Assembly (NCBI GenBank): GCA_023053575.1
Contig: JAKZAP010000007.1
Coordinates: forward strand, 23,151,464 to 23,215,463
Direction: 5' to 3'
Source: Branchinecta lynchi
Taxonomy: Eukaryota; Arthropoda; Branchiopoda; Anostraca; Branchinectidae
Length of the DNA stretch: 64,000 nt
Below the pieces are notes generated by a model. It saw only the letters and a program-made list of their open reading frames with translations, was not told the origin of the DNA and ran no database searches. Positions 1-10,560 of the stretch are shown piece by piece; position 1 is the stretch's first letter, and the number at the start of each line of letters is the position of its first letter. A program made the position numbers and the translations under genes.

Positions 1-467
1 GGCCGGATTCCGGGCGAACTAGTTGTCCGACGAGAAAATAGTTTTCATCATGTGTTCAGCATGTCTTCTTGCCCCATAATCGAACATCTAATCAACTTCA
101 AATAAAACTTTTAATTTGAACCAACTTTCCGGATTCCGGACGAACTACTTATCCGGCACGAAAATGGTTTTCACCATCAAGTTCGGAATGTCTTCTTACC
201 CCATAATCGACTATCACATTAGCTGTTTAAAAATATTGTGTTTGCCCCTTAATTTAAACCCCCTCCCCCACCTCTAAATGTACGGCTGCAGTGCCCATCT
301 ACGAACTTGACTTTACCCTGGACGCAAAGAGTCCTCACACCAAGTTTCGTCAAAGTATCTCGTTCCCTTCGAGAGTTATCGTTCTGACAGACGGACAACT
401 TTTACGATGTCATAGGTATCCCTCCACTTAAGTTTTGGGATCCGAAAAAGCAGTAGTTTTTTTTTAA

Positions 468-2026
468 AGGATCCCTCGTACTATTTACTTTTCAACTTAA
501 CAGTATTTAAAAAAAATTAAATTCTTTAAAACTACGCTGTGCTTTCTAAAAATAACCCACGGTTTTGGCTGTTTTAAGCCATTTCAGAGACCCGTTGGCT
601 TACAGCGAAAACAGGGAAACAATTTATATAACCAGTTTTTCTGATGGAAAAACTTCTCGCAGACAACCGTCGACAGCGTGGTACACATCGAAGGTAGCAA
701 AACACGGCAAGTGAGAAAATCAGTGTGGTTCTGTGACAGGGATTAGAAGGTAGGGGAGCTCGGGGTTGACCCGGACACTAATTTTCCTTTTCTTGCTAGG
801 CTACCATTTCTTGGCGGATTTACATCGTTTTTGTTGTCAAACGTGTAGAATACACCTCTGTTTTTCAATTTGTCCGAACCAACCCCGTACCCATGGGGTT
901 GATTCGGACAGGCCTTGGGTTGGTTCGGACATTATTTTTAATGTACTATTTTTTAATCGACTTTATTTAAACATATTAAAACGTAGAAATGATAATATTA
1001 CACCTCAAAATTGTATACACAACTAAAGAAAACACATGTTTCAATTGCTGCAATTGCAGAAAATTGAAAATTTCAATGGCAGTCCCAGTGCTGGTTACTT
1101 CAGACTTATGTCAGTAAAGATTCTACAGGAAGATGATTTTAGTCCCACTCTGGCGCAGAAAGAATATACTCAAGCCCCCTCAACGTATTTTCTTTCAAAG
1201 AACCTCCCTTCTTGTTCGACTTTTCCGCATAAGAATCACATTGGTTTGACTTTTTCCCAAATTGAACTTCACAAGGACGAATTCCCGTTTTTTTTCCTTC
1301 TTGAAAAGATCGAAAATACTAAATTCCTTCAACACAATTTTTTTGTATCTACTACTTTATTTTAGGCAATTCTACTAACTGATTTGTTTTTGTTGTGGCT
1401 TACCCTTTTTAGCTTTAATTTTTGTCGATTTTGATAATTAATTATGTTAACAAATAACACGATAAGGATTCTGATAATATCTTTTGTATTTTTCCAATTA
1501 AATTTCGGTTTTTTTTATTGGGTATAATTAGGCAAAGACTGTCCGAACTAACCCCTTCAAAACTGTCCGAACCAACCCCACCCTAACTAAAATAACAAAA
1601 TGGCGTACCAGAGGAAAATTATCTCGAAAATACTACGCAGGCTATAAACCCTAATCACTAAGCTATATCTTAGCGTTTAATCGCCTTCCAGTTACCACTG
1701 GTCTTCTTGGTACAGCTTTTTAACCTACCATGAGCAAAAAACTTTTACCTCAAGAAAACCAATTTTTTCAACTTTTTATCACAACCAGAAAAGCAGTTTC
1801 CATGAAACTTTGGTACAAATTTAGTTCACTAGAAGGCGGATGTTCTGTATTTTTTTCAGGTTTTAACGAAAAATTTTAATATTTATTTCGGGGGTGTCCA
1901 GACCAACCCCGCGTCCGATCCAACCGCGAGCTCCACTACCGTACAAAGTTGAGGTTTCCGGGTTTAAAAATATATGGAGTCATCGTAGTTGTAGGTTGCG
2001 TTATTATTATAGGTAAGATAGGTGCT
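468..2026 (+). mobile_element. TTAA-type MITE, copy a, split by a nested insertion
   Basis: TTAA at 464-467 and 2027-2030 flank a sequence whose ends (AGGATCCCTCG... and ...GATAGGTGCT) and interior ('acccacggttttggctgtttt', 'tagcaaaacacggcaagtgag', 'tttccgggtttaaaaat') match the compact copy at 60889-61260. The interior is interrupted by the TA-type element at 753-1936. The TTAA target fits the piggyBac or Kolobok groups. There is no coding capacity. The copy sits in the loop of the fold-back element at 1-2495. Confidence 0.6.
753..1936. mobile_element. Non-autonomous element with TA target duplication, nested in the MITE
   Basis: The left end GGGGAGCTCGGGGTTG and the inverted right end (read in reverse, GTGGAGCTCGCGGTTG) are imperfect terminal inverted repeats. 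TA is duplicated at 751-752 and 1937-1938, and removing the insert restores the MITE sequence 'aaggtaccgtacaaa'. Subterminal motifs of the form TGTCCGAACCAACCCC recur near 870-930, 1540-1585 and 1890-1920. The two small open frames inside have no recognisable domain. It is likely a Tc1/mariner-like or other TA-targeting element lacking a transposase. Confidence 0.6.
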
Positions 2027-2552
2027 TTAAGAAATAACTACTCTAGTCAAGACCGTCATTTCACTTTTTGGAATCCCAAAACGTAAGTACCTATGATATC
2101 GCAAAAGTTGTCCGTCAGTCTGTGCGCACTATAACTCTCGAAGGGCATGAGATATTTTGATGAAACTTGGTGTGAGAAGACTTTGGGTCAAGAGTAAGGT
2201 CGAGTTCGTAGATGGGCTCTAGCCCTACATTTAAGGGTGGGGGGTTAAATTAAGGGGCAAATGAAATATTTTAAACAGATGATCTGATAGTCGATTTTGG
2301 GTAAGAAGACATTCTGAACATGATGGTGAAAACCATTTTGTCATCGTACCAGTAGTTCGCTCGAGGAAAGCTTACTAAAAGTAAAAGTTTTATTTGAAAT
2401 TGATTAGATGTTCGATGTAGGGGTAAGAAAACATGCTGAACACGATGGTTAAAACTATTTTTTTCGCCCGACAAGTACTTAGCCCGGAATCCGGCCAAAA
2501 CCGGAAAGTTTTTAAAAGTAAAAGTTTAATTTGAAGATGATTAGGAGGATGA

Positions 2553-2606
2553 TACACGCATTTGTCCGCATACACGCATTTGTCCGCATACACGCATTTG
2601 TCCGAA
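2553..2606 (+). repeat. 18-bp tandem repeat, three copies
   Basis: Units of TACACGCATTTGTCCGCA start at 2553, 2571 and 2589; the last ends with a changed base. They lie just upstream of the LINE coding region and may belong to its 5' untranslated region. Confidence 0.75.
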
Positions 2607-2774
2607 ATACTCGCACGGACTGTGCTTCAGCCCTCTGTGCCCCGATATTCATCCGAGCAAAATAGTTAGCCGCACACTCGACCGTTCTTCCAACCAGCGA
2701 AGTTCAAAAAACTTCTTGGGTCTCCACCGCGACCCTCCGCCGAGTTCGTCGGCTCAGCCACAACAACACCGTCA

Positions 2775-5700
2775 ATGGAACCAGGAACCCAGACCAGCAG
2801 TACAGCACATCAGAAGAAGCCCTGGGCGGATACTACCGACACCACTGCTAGATATCGATCTTGGACGGTCCAAAAACTACCTGCATCGATTCCGGCCCAA
2901 AGCAACATCCTTCCAACCTTCACCAACGATCGAACCCTTCGGAACCACGATGATTCCCAACAGAGAGAACATGAGAGCTCAACAGCCAATTGCACAAATA
3001 AACAACTTTTGGAGACCCATGCATCGAACCGGGCAAGAAGCTCAATGAGCCCACTCCTTCTGGCCACCGGCAGTTCAGACTCAACCAAAACCGAGACACG
3101 AGTTTCTCACAGCGACCACTCGAGGACCTTTCGCAGAAAACGATCGAGATCGCCACCAAATAAGGTGGGAGACGGTCGTCTAAATCCAAACCAGACGCGA
3201 TCATGGGTGAATATCGAAGCACAAAGCCACTCTCAACCAAAAGAAATTCCATCAACAAAATCAGGAAGCTCTACTTCAGGAAGTAACAGATGTATGAGAA
3301 CAACCTTGGACTCCAAAGAACCTCCGAAAGCGCTGAAATGCCTTTACTTTAACGCAGATTCGCTCCTCAACAAACTTGATGAAACAAAAATCCTAATCGC
3401 AATCACTGATCCCGACGTTGTTGCCATAGTCGAAGCCAAGCCAAAAAATTGTAGCTTCCTACCTGCGCTGTCAGAGCTGTCCTTTGACGGCTACAAGACA
3501 CACGAAACAAACATTGAGAACGACAAAGGTAGAGGAATAATAATCTACGTCAGAAGCAGCCTAACAGTCACCTCTGAATCTACCACTAGTCAAGAGTGTG
3601 TATGGCTATCATTGCATATTACCGATGGTAGGCCCCTGAACTTAGGGATATTTTACAGAAGCCCACACAGCACTATGGAAAATGACCAGTTTCTTTTCGA
3701 CGAGATCAACAAAAAATGCAAGAAAAACAGAGCGACCACAATCATAGTAGGAGATTTCAATTACCGAGAAATTAACTGGAAAATGTCTCATCAACAGGAA
3801 GATAGTGGTTCGACGTCGCAAAAATTGTTCCTCAGAACAATACATGACAACTTCCTTGAACAGCTTGTCGATCAGCCTACTCGAATACGTGGATCAGATG
3901 AACCTTCCCTGCTTGATCTGTTGCTTGTAACAGATACCGATGTCATAAAGTCGCTCGAGGTAGGATCTCCAGTTGGGAAATCAGATCACGCGACGATCAT
4001 GTTTGAAGTTGACGTCACCGTGAAAAATGAAGAATATTATCGAAATCGGAAAAACTACGCCAAGGGGGATTACAGAGCGATGCGAAATGCTGCCGCAAAT
4101 ATCGATTGGTCAGAGAAGTTCGCAAATCCTGAATCAAGTGAACATATGTATGAAAGTTTCACGGTAGCTCTTCAGGATCTTTTACGGACCTACGACAAGG
4201 TCCGTAAAGAAACGAGAAACCAACAGACTTTAAGGGAGCAACGTGTCGCGGAGCAGTCCAAAACAAATCCCAAAGCCTTCTGGAAATTTGTAAACTCCAA
4301 GCGTAAGCTTAACCACGGAGTGTCGGAACTTCGAGACCCAGACTCAGGCAAAACAACAAGTAATGCGGAGGAAAAAGCCAACCTTCTAAACCGACAATTT
4401 GAATCAGCTTTCACAAGGGAACCTGAAACAACTGAGGAGTTTTCGTCTGACAATGAAAAAGCACCAATTCCAGACCTTGATTTTTCGGTAAATGACGTTT
4501 ACATCAAACTAAAAAATTAAGACCCTCATAAATCCCCAGGACCCGACAACATTCATCCTAGGGTCTTGCGTGAACTGGCATCTGAAATCCAACTGCCGCT
4601 TTACGAGATCTTCAAAAAATCTAAAAAGCTACCTTCACTTTGGAAAAAAGCCATCGTTTCTCCCATATTCAAAAACGGTTCCAGGCAAATCCCATCAAAC
4701 TATAGACCAGTAAGTTTGACAAGCATCCCTTGCAAAATTTTTGAGTCCCTCCTTGCGGATCACCTCAGCCAACATCTGACTGACATTTCCAAAAGCCAGT
4801 TTGGATTCATGCGTAGGAGATCTGCAGAAGCTCAGCTTCTACTGGCCAGTGAAGCCTGGAGAGCAATGATCGACGCGGGGATACAGGTGGATGTTCTCTA
4901 TATTGACTTACGAAAAGCCTTTGATAAAGCACCGCACAAAAGGCTCCTTTTGAAACTGAAACGCTTGGGTGTGATCGGACAAAATTTAGCTTGGATAGAG
5001 GATTTCTTAACCTCCAGAACACAGCGAGTACGAGTGGATGGCCAGCTTAGCACCACGGAGGTGAATGTTCTTAGCGGCGTACCACAAGGAAGTGTTCTCG
5101 GTCCCCTTCTCTTCAACATTTATATAAATGACTTAACTGAAGATATCAGCCAGTTACGCTATACGCTGATGACACTAAGCTATACAGAGGTATAAAGGGA
5201 TTGCAGGATGCCGAGTCTCTTCAAAAAGACCTTGACAAGATCTGCCAGTGGATGACTCAATGGGCCATGGAGGTCAATACCGATAAATGTCATCACCTTC
5301 GTGTTGGCCCTACTACCCTTGACCATCGTTACACCTTGGACGGAAGGACGATTTCGATAACCACCTCTGAGCTTGACCTCGGGGTAGTTATGGATACAGA
5401 TCTAAAATTTTCAACACATTACGAAACTATCATCAAGAAAACTACCAGAATTGTAAATCTTATGAGAAGGACATTTACATTCAAGGACAATTCCCTGTTT
5501 CCTACTTTATTTAAGGCTCTAGCTCGTCCACTAATTGAATATGGCCACGTAACAACGAGGCCTTTCTATAACAAGGACATCGTCGCCATTGAGCAAGTTC
5601 AGAGACGAGCAACAAAAACAGTGCCAGCCATTCGCCATCTGCCTTATGAACATCGACTTAAAAAATTACGATTACCCAGTTTATCTTATAGATTCCTCCG

Positions 5701-5992
5701 AGGTGATTTGATTGAAACTTTTAAGATTTGTCATAGTTACTATGATAACATAAGGCCTGATGATGTCCTCACTTTCAATCATAACGGTCTCAGAGGACAC
5801 AGCTTGAAAATTCGTGGTGAGAAATTCCGAAAAGACATTGGAAAATGGAGCTTCAAAAACCGGATAGTGGAATACTGGAATAATCTCCCCGAAAATGTCG
5901 TAAATGCCGAAAATATCAATCAGTTTAAAGCAGGCGTGGATCGACACCTGGCTGAAATTGAATTTAGTGTACACAGTGTCCCGAGAAATTAA
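2775..5992 (+). pseudogene. CR1-like LINE polyprotein: endonuclease plus reverse transcriptase, broken
   Basis: Reading from ATG 2775, residues 1 to about 185 are low-complexity and rich in Ser, Thr and Arg. The endonuclease domain runs from about residue 187 to 410, with NADSLLNK near its start, a VEAK glutamate, GDFNYREINW near 326 and GKSDHATI near 401. A TAA at 4518-4520 stops this frame, yet homology continues in the same frame (SPGPDNIHP...), so it is a point nonsense change. RT motif A (YIDLRKAFDKA) is near 4900 and motif B (GVPQGSVLGPLLF) near 5076. The catalytic YADD at 5162-5173 is in another frame, so there is an indel between about 5108 and 5160. The last frame runs on to 5992 with the CR1 C-terminal region. 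A separate open frame at 2716-3048 may be a remnant of the 5' part. Confidence 0.8.
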
Positions 5993-5995
5993 CAG

Positions 5996-6007
5996 AGGCG
6001 AAAGCCT
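5996..6007 (+). other. LINE 3' end hairpin with GAAA tetraloop
   Basis: AGGC-GAAA-GCCT forms a perfect 4-bp stem closed by a GNRA loop, starting 3 nt after the LINE stop codon. In CR1- and L2-like LINEs the 3' end structure is what the reverse transcriptase recognises, so this is a plausible RT recognition hairpin. Confidence 0.55.
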
Positions 6008-6021
6008 TTTTTACTGCAGTT

Positions 6022-6022
6022 A

Positions 6023-6070
<48 letters not shown>
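6022..6070 (+). repeat. (TTA)n microsatellite tail of the LINE
   Basis: About 16 consecutive ATT units follow the LINE 3' untranslated region. Simple-repeat tails in place of poly(A) are typical of CR1-like and I-like elements. Confidence 0.9.
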
Positions 6071-6239
6071 GATTGAAGCGAAAAAGCGTGAAAACGCGCC
6101 AATTTTTTTCTTTCAACTTGTTCGAATATACTCTGCAATTTTTACGTTGTAGCTTCATGAAGGCAACTCGGTGTGTTTTTACAATTTTTTTTTAAATAAA
6201 TTTAGTAAAAATTAGGTACCGATTTCGTCAATTTTACTA
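6071..6239. other. Short spacer without recognised features
   Basis: AT-rich sequence between the LINE tail and the modular repeat. I see no gene or repeat ends. Confidence 0.5.
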
Positions 6240-7865
6240 AGTGCGCCCTGGGAAAATGCTCGGGACGCCCCAGACCCTTGGGAATATATGGGTCAAATCA
6301 TTTGGTCAGAAGTAATTTTTCACTTTCCGGTTAAGATGCGCACTTTACGGTGTTCGAAATTTATTTTTAAGCAAAACTCTTGCGGCTGAAAGATCATGGG
6401 CCCTTAGAGATTAGGAAATGTATCGTTTGGTCAAAAGTATTTGTTTTCACTTCGCAGTTAAGATGCGTACTTTAAGGGAGCTAGAAAATCATTTCCGAGC
6501 AAAACCCTTGAGGCAAAAAATATCATGCGCTTATGGGGATCATGAAAATGTATATTTTGCTTAAAAGCATTTATTGTATTTTGCGATTAAGATGAGTACT
6601 TCAAGGGATGGTCAGATCTGGGTAGTGACGATTTCTAAGCCAATCTTGTCAAGTCTCTAAGGTTCCAGCGAAGTTTCATTATCCTTGCACATCTGGACGT
6701 ACCTTACGTCGTGATCGGGTCGGGTCTCAATATGCCTGCCAAGTTTCATCATCCTAGCCCACCTTGAAGTACCTAAACTCCGGACAACTGGAATTTCGGA
6801 ACCCCCCTGCAACTCCCCTCATATTGCCCAAATCCGGTCCAGTTCTATCAATGCCGTACCTAGGCCTGGTGCTTGTTCTTCCCACCAAGTTTCATCCCGG
6901 TTGCACCCCTCTAAGTGTGTCACAAGATTTCCGGTTTCCCTCTCTGACTTCACCCCACATTCATTGGATCCCGTCGGACTTGAAGTGTGAAATACACTGA
7001 AAAAGTTTCGGGTTCCTAAGGACAAGTTAAAGCTAGTGTTTTGCTCTATCATTCGAACCTTAGTCGAATATGCTTGTCCGGTTTGGCACTTTGCTCTTCC
7101 TCAAGGTGAAACTGACAAAATATAGCGAGTTATCTATGGTGGTTCCCCCTTACCATACTCGTTTTACCTCAAAGAATTTAAAATTGAATCCCTTTATTCC
7201 CACCGCGAAAAACTATGCCGCAACCTTGGCTCCTCCCTTCTCCAGCACCCCATGTACCGTTCATTCCTTCCCCCACCCTTTGTTCCTGTAAGATCTCGTC
7301 CACCCAGACAAGTGGCTGAAAAGGTTCCCAAACTGACCCAAATCTACTGTAACACTATGCGCTACAGTAGAAGCTTTGTGCCGAGCTTCGTAAAGCAGTA
7401 CAATGATCTTTAGTATTTATCTGCCTTGTTAATTTTTGTTCTTTTAAATTATCTGCCTTGTTAATTTTTGTTCTTTTAAATTATCTGTTGACAACTTATT
7501 TTATCTTTATTTATGACTACAAAAACATCGTATTTGGGCTCTGCACACGAGAGATATGTTTTGATTTATTATTAAATAAATTAAATTAAATTTGAGACTA
7601 GAATTCTTTCCAAATATCACGTTTCATTAAGATCCGATCACCCACTCAAAAGTTATGCATGCCACTAATCCCCCCCCCCCCCCCACGATGGTCGGATCGG
7701 CCAAGTGGCTATTTCCAAGTTAACCTGGTCGGGTCAATGATATGCCTGCGTAAGTTTCATCGTTCTAGCGCATCTGGAAGTACCCTAACTCGGAATCGTG
7801 GGACCGACAGACTGACGGAATTACGATCGGTATTTGGTACTTGGCCGAAGGGCAAGTATGCCTAA
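6240..7865. repeat. Unclassified modular non-coding repeat
   Basis: From about 6250 to 6610 a module of roughly 140 bp ('gttaagatgcgcactttacgg...gagcaaaacccttgaggcaaaa') occurs three times in degraded form. Its complement is in the repeat around 26190-26350. Further on, 'aagtttcatcatcctagcccacctt' (6740), 6890 and 7745-7865 match, in reverse, the 'gatgaaacttggcaggc' modules of the intronic elements at 20888-22137 and 24289-26402. The right edge 'gatcggtatttggtacttggccgaagggcaag' is the complement of the left end of those elements. The ORFs here are chance products of the repeat. Confidence 0.5.
7417..7487 (+). repeat. Perfect 32-bp tandem duplication
   Basis: The unit TTATCTGCCTTGTTAATTTT... 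(32 bp) occurs at 7418-7449 and again at 7450-7481, followed by the first bases of a third. It looks like a recent slippage or duplication event. Confidence 0.85.
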
Positions 7866-8056
7866 TATAAATAAATAATATACCATTATATTTTAAATAT
7901 CCTTTTTACATTCCTCGCCGAAGACGTCCGCGTGGTTTCAAATTTGGCAGGCCGAGATGTTTACTCGGATTCTGAATTTGGCCGGATATCCATAACGGCG
8001 AATCCGAGTCCGTGGAAAGACGATTTGACCAGGTCTGGTGCAGGAGAAAGAGAGAG

Positions 8057-9935
8057 ACGACCCAAGCGAACACCAAAAACAGCAGCAGTGTCCAGAATGA
8101 AATCACAGCACCAACTTTCACTCCAACCAATTTTCAGAGGAGCAGTTTATAAAATCAGATATTTAAGGAAGAATGTTTAATTGTTTTTCCACAAGTTCAT
8201 TGTCCATTTTGAGCAGCTTGAGGCTGAAGTGGACCCTTGCCAAGAAGGGCCGAAATATAGCTCTAATAAAATGTAGCTGACTTATCCGTTTTGCACCGTC
8301 AAATATGATTCGCAGTCAGCTTGGGCTGAAGGACAATCTGTCACCACAGTACGGAACTTCAAATCGCCCTTACATGCCGACAAATATGCATCTTAGCTGG
8401 AAAGAAGAAGAAGAGACAGGTGACTCTAAATCAAAACGCAGAAGAGTCTCTGCCCTTTCGACAACCTAATCGGACACCAGAAACAGCAGCAGTGTCCAGA
8501 ATGAAATCACAGCACCAGCTTTAACTCCAACCAATTTTCAGAGAAGAAGTTTATAGAATCAGATATTTAAGGAAGAATCTTTAATTGTTTTCCACAAGTT
8601 CATTTTCCAGCTTGAGCGGCTTGAGCCTGAAGAGGACCCTTGCCAAGAAGGGCCGAAATATAGCTCTAATAAAATGTAGCTGGCTTATCCGTTTTGCACC
8701 GTCAAATATGATTCGCAGTCAGCTTGGGCTGAAGGACAATCTGTCACTACAGTACGGAACTTCAAATCGCCCTTACATGCCGACAAATATGCATCTTAGC
8801 TGGAAAGAAGAAGAAGAGACAGGTGACTCTAAATCAAAACGCAGATGAGTCTCTGCCCTTTCGACGACCTAATCGAACACCAAAAACAGCACCAGTGTCC
8901 AGAATGAAATCACAGCACCAGGTTTAACTCCAACCAATTTTCAGAGAAGAAGTTTATAAAATCAGATATTTAAGGAAGAATCTTTAATTGTTTTTCCACA
9001 AGTTCATTTTCCAGCTTGAACAGTTTGAGGCTGAAGTGGACCCTTTGCCAAGAAGGGCCGAAATATAGCTCTAATAAAATGTAGCTGGCTTATCCGTTTT
9101 GCACCGTCAAATATGATTCTCAGTCAGCTTGGGCTGAAGGACAGTCTATCACCACAGTACGGAACTTCAAATCGCCCTTACATGCCGACAAATATGCATC
9201 TTAGCTGGAAAGAAGAAGAAGAGACAGGTGACTCTAAATCAAAACGCAGAAGAGTCTCTGCCCTTTGGACAACCTAATCGAACACCAGAAACAGCAGCAG
9301 TGTCCAGAATGGAATCACAGCACCAGCTTTAACTCCAACCAATTTTCAGAGAAGAAATTTATAAGATCAGATATTTAAGGAAGAATCTTTAATTGTTTTC
9401 CTCAAGTCCATTTTCCAGCTTTAGCGGCTTGAGCCTGAAGTGGACCCTTGCCAAGAAGGGCCGAAATATAACTCTAATAAAATGTAGCTGACTTATCCGT
9501 TTTGCACCGTCAAATATGATTCGCAGTCAGCTTGGGCTGAAGGACAATCTGTCACCACAGTACGGAATTTCAAATCGCCCACACATGCCGCCGACAAATA
9601 TGCACCTTAGCTGGAAAGAAGAAGAGACAGGCGACTCCAAATCAAAACGCAGAAGAGTCTCTGCCCTTTCGACAACCTAATCGAACACCAGAAACAGCAG
9701 CAGTGTCCAGAATGAAATCACAGCACCAGCTTTAACTCTAACTAATTTTCAGAGAAGAAGTTTATAAAATCAGATATTTAAGGAAGAATCTTTAATTGTT
9801 TTCCACAAGTTCATTTTCCGGCTTGAGCCTGAAGAGGACCCTTGCCAAAAAGGGCCAAAATATAGCTCTAATAAAATGTAGCTGGCTTATCCGTTTTGCA
9901 CCGTCAAATATGATTCGCAGTCAGCTTGGGCTGAA
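8057..9935 (+). repeat. Tandem array of a ~400-bp unit with hammerhead motifs (retrozyme candidate)
   Basis: About 4.6 direct copies of a unit near 400 bp. The marker CTTGCCAAGAAGGGCC recurs at about 8237, 8640, 9047, 9447 and 9843. Units share 'tttaattgttttccacaagttc', the hammerhead-like segment, 'ccgttttgcaccgtcaaatatgattc' and 'gcaccagctttaactccaacc'. There is no coding potential. Direct tandem copies of a few hundred bases, each with a hammerhead, are the hallmark of animal retrozymes, non-autonomous elements spread through circular RNAs. Only the second unit keeps every core base. Units 1, 3 and 4 read CTGAAGT, and unit 5 has lost the first G of GAAA. Confidence 0.7.
8607..8683 (+). ncRNA. 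Putative type I hammerhead ribozyme (unit 2 of the array)
   Basis: The order of elements matches a hammerhead. Stem I inner strand GAGC is at 8623-8626 and core CTGAAGA (C3-U-G-A-N7-G-A9) at 8627-8633. Stem II is at 8634-8654: GG, bulged A, CCCTT, loop GCCAAG, AAGGG, CC. GAA follows at 8655-8657, then a minimal stem III ATAT at 8658-8661, H17 = A at 8662, and GCTC at 8663-8666 closing stem I. An outer stem I helix forms between CCAGCT (8607-8612) and AGCTGG (8678-8683). The zero-loop stem III resembles the ACGU stem of animal hammerheads that work as dimers. The cleavage triplet would be AUA, allowed by the NUH rule but not the most common. Activity is inferred, not shown. Confidence 0.6.
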
Positions 9936-10560
9936 GAATCGAATTTCGTAACGGAATAAAACTCTTGTTACAAAGTCGGAGAGTCTAGTAATAGTAATGG
10001 ACTAAAGAAAAATCCGGTGAATTACAGTATTCGATAATAAATCAGAACCAAATGAATCTCACCGAATTTAGTTATGAAATGGACTGACCGAGTTCGACCG
10101 AATTACCGAATTTGGTAAACAATGAGACCAAATAAAACATGTTAAATCAACGTTACGCAGGAACGTACGGAAGGCGGCGAAATCGATGCAGACTGAACAA
10201 AAGTTGGGTGAATTCTCGAATTCAGTCACGAATCAGAACCAAACGGATCTGATTAATGACCGAATTATGAAATGGACTGACTGAATGTGACAGAACAAAT
10301 CCTGACTTGAGAAAGTCCGGTGAATTGCCGAATTCGCTAACGGATGAGACCAAAGAAGCACTTTAAATCACCGAATTTACGAAGGGACGGACCGAATGCG
10401 GTGGAGTCGATGCGGAGTGAACAAAATTTGGATGAATTAGCAAATTCGATAAAGAAAGGGGAACCAAGAAAGACGCTAAATCAGTACCAATTTGGAAATG
10501 CAGGGACAAACGAGTTTATGAAAAGGGCATCACGGCTTGCGGTGCCCTTTTGACCGAATC
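9936..10560 (+). repeat. Degenerate tandem-like repeats rich in 'gaattcg/accgaatt'
   Basis: Phrases such as 'ccggtgaattgccgaattcg', 'gagaccaaa', 'gaaatggactgac' and 'gcagactgaacaaaa' recur at least three times with many changes, giving an old repeat of about 160-180 bp. No coding potential was recognised. Confidence 0.5.
10521..10551 (+). other. Strong GC-rich hairpin ending the degenerate repeat
   Basis: AAAAGGGCATCAC and GTGCCCTTTT pair around a short CGGCTTGCG loop, with minor mismatches. It could be the terminal hairpin of a transposable element. A Helitron end is one option, but no CTRR end follows directly. Confidence 0.35.

Larger units (their letters stand above)
1..2495. repeat. Long fold-back (inverted-repeat) element, possibly cut by the window start
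   Basis: Bases 1 to about 455 reappear as the reverse complement at about 2065-2495. Matching marks include GGCCGGATTCCGGGC at the left edge against GCCCGGAATCCGGCC at 2480-2495, and the AAGTTTTGGGATCC region near 430 against its complement near 2075. Each arm contains degenerate units of about 130 bp built around 'ccggattccgg...gaacta...ttttcaccat...gtcttcttaccccataatcga'. The loop between the arms is occupied by a TTAA-type MITE. No protein is encoded. The class is unknown, and the outer edge may lie left of base 1. Confidence 0.6.
2607..6070 (+). mobile_element. CR1-like non-LTR retrotransposon (LINE), defective
   Basis: The region contains an apurinic-type endonuclease followed by a reverse transcriptase on the + strand, then a stop, a short 3' end with a hairpin, and a (TTA)n tail. 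This order and the C-terminal RT region fit the CR1 group of LINEs, which move by target-primed reverse transcription. The 5' boundary is uncertain; I start it after the 18-bp repeats. No target-site duplication was found. At least two lesions (a nonsense codon and a frameshift) mean this copy cannot make a full polyprotein. Confidence 0.75.

Noticed and set aside
766..1365. Two open frames of 86 and 109 codons
   Set aside because: They lie inside the TA-type element, have no domain signal and no splice or promoter support.
8585..8848. 87-codon frame in the tandem array
   Set aside because: The frame is not kept in the other units of the array, so it is not under coding selection.
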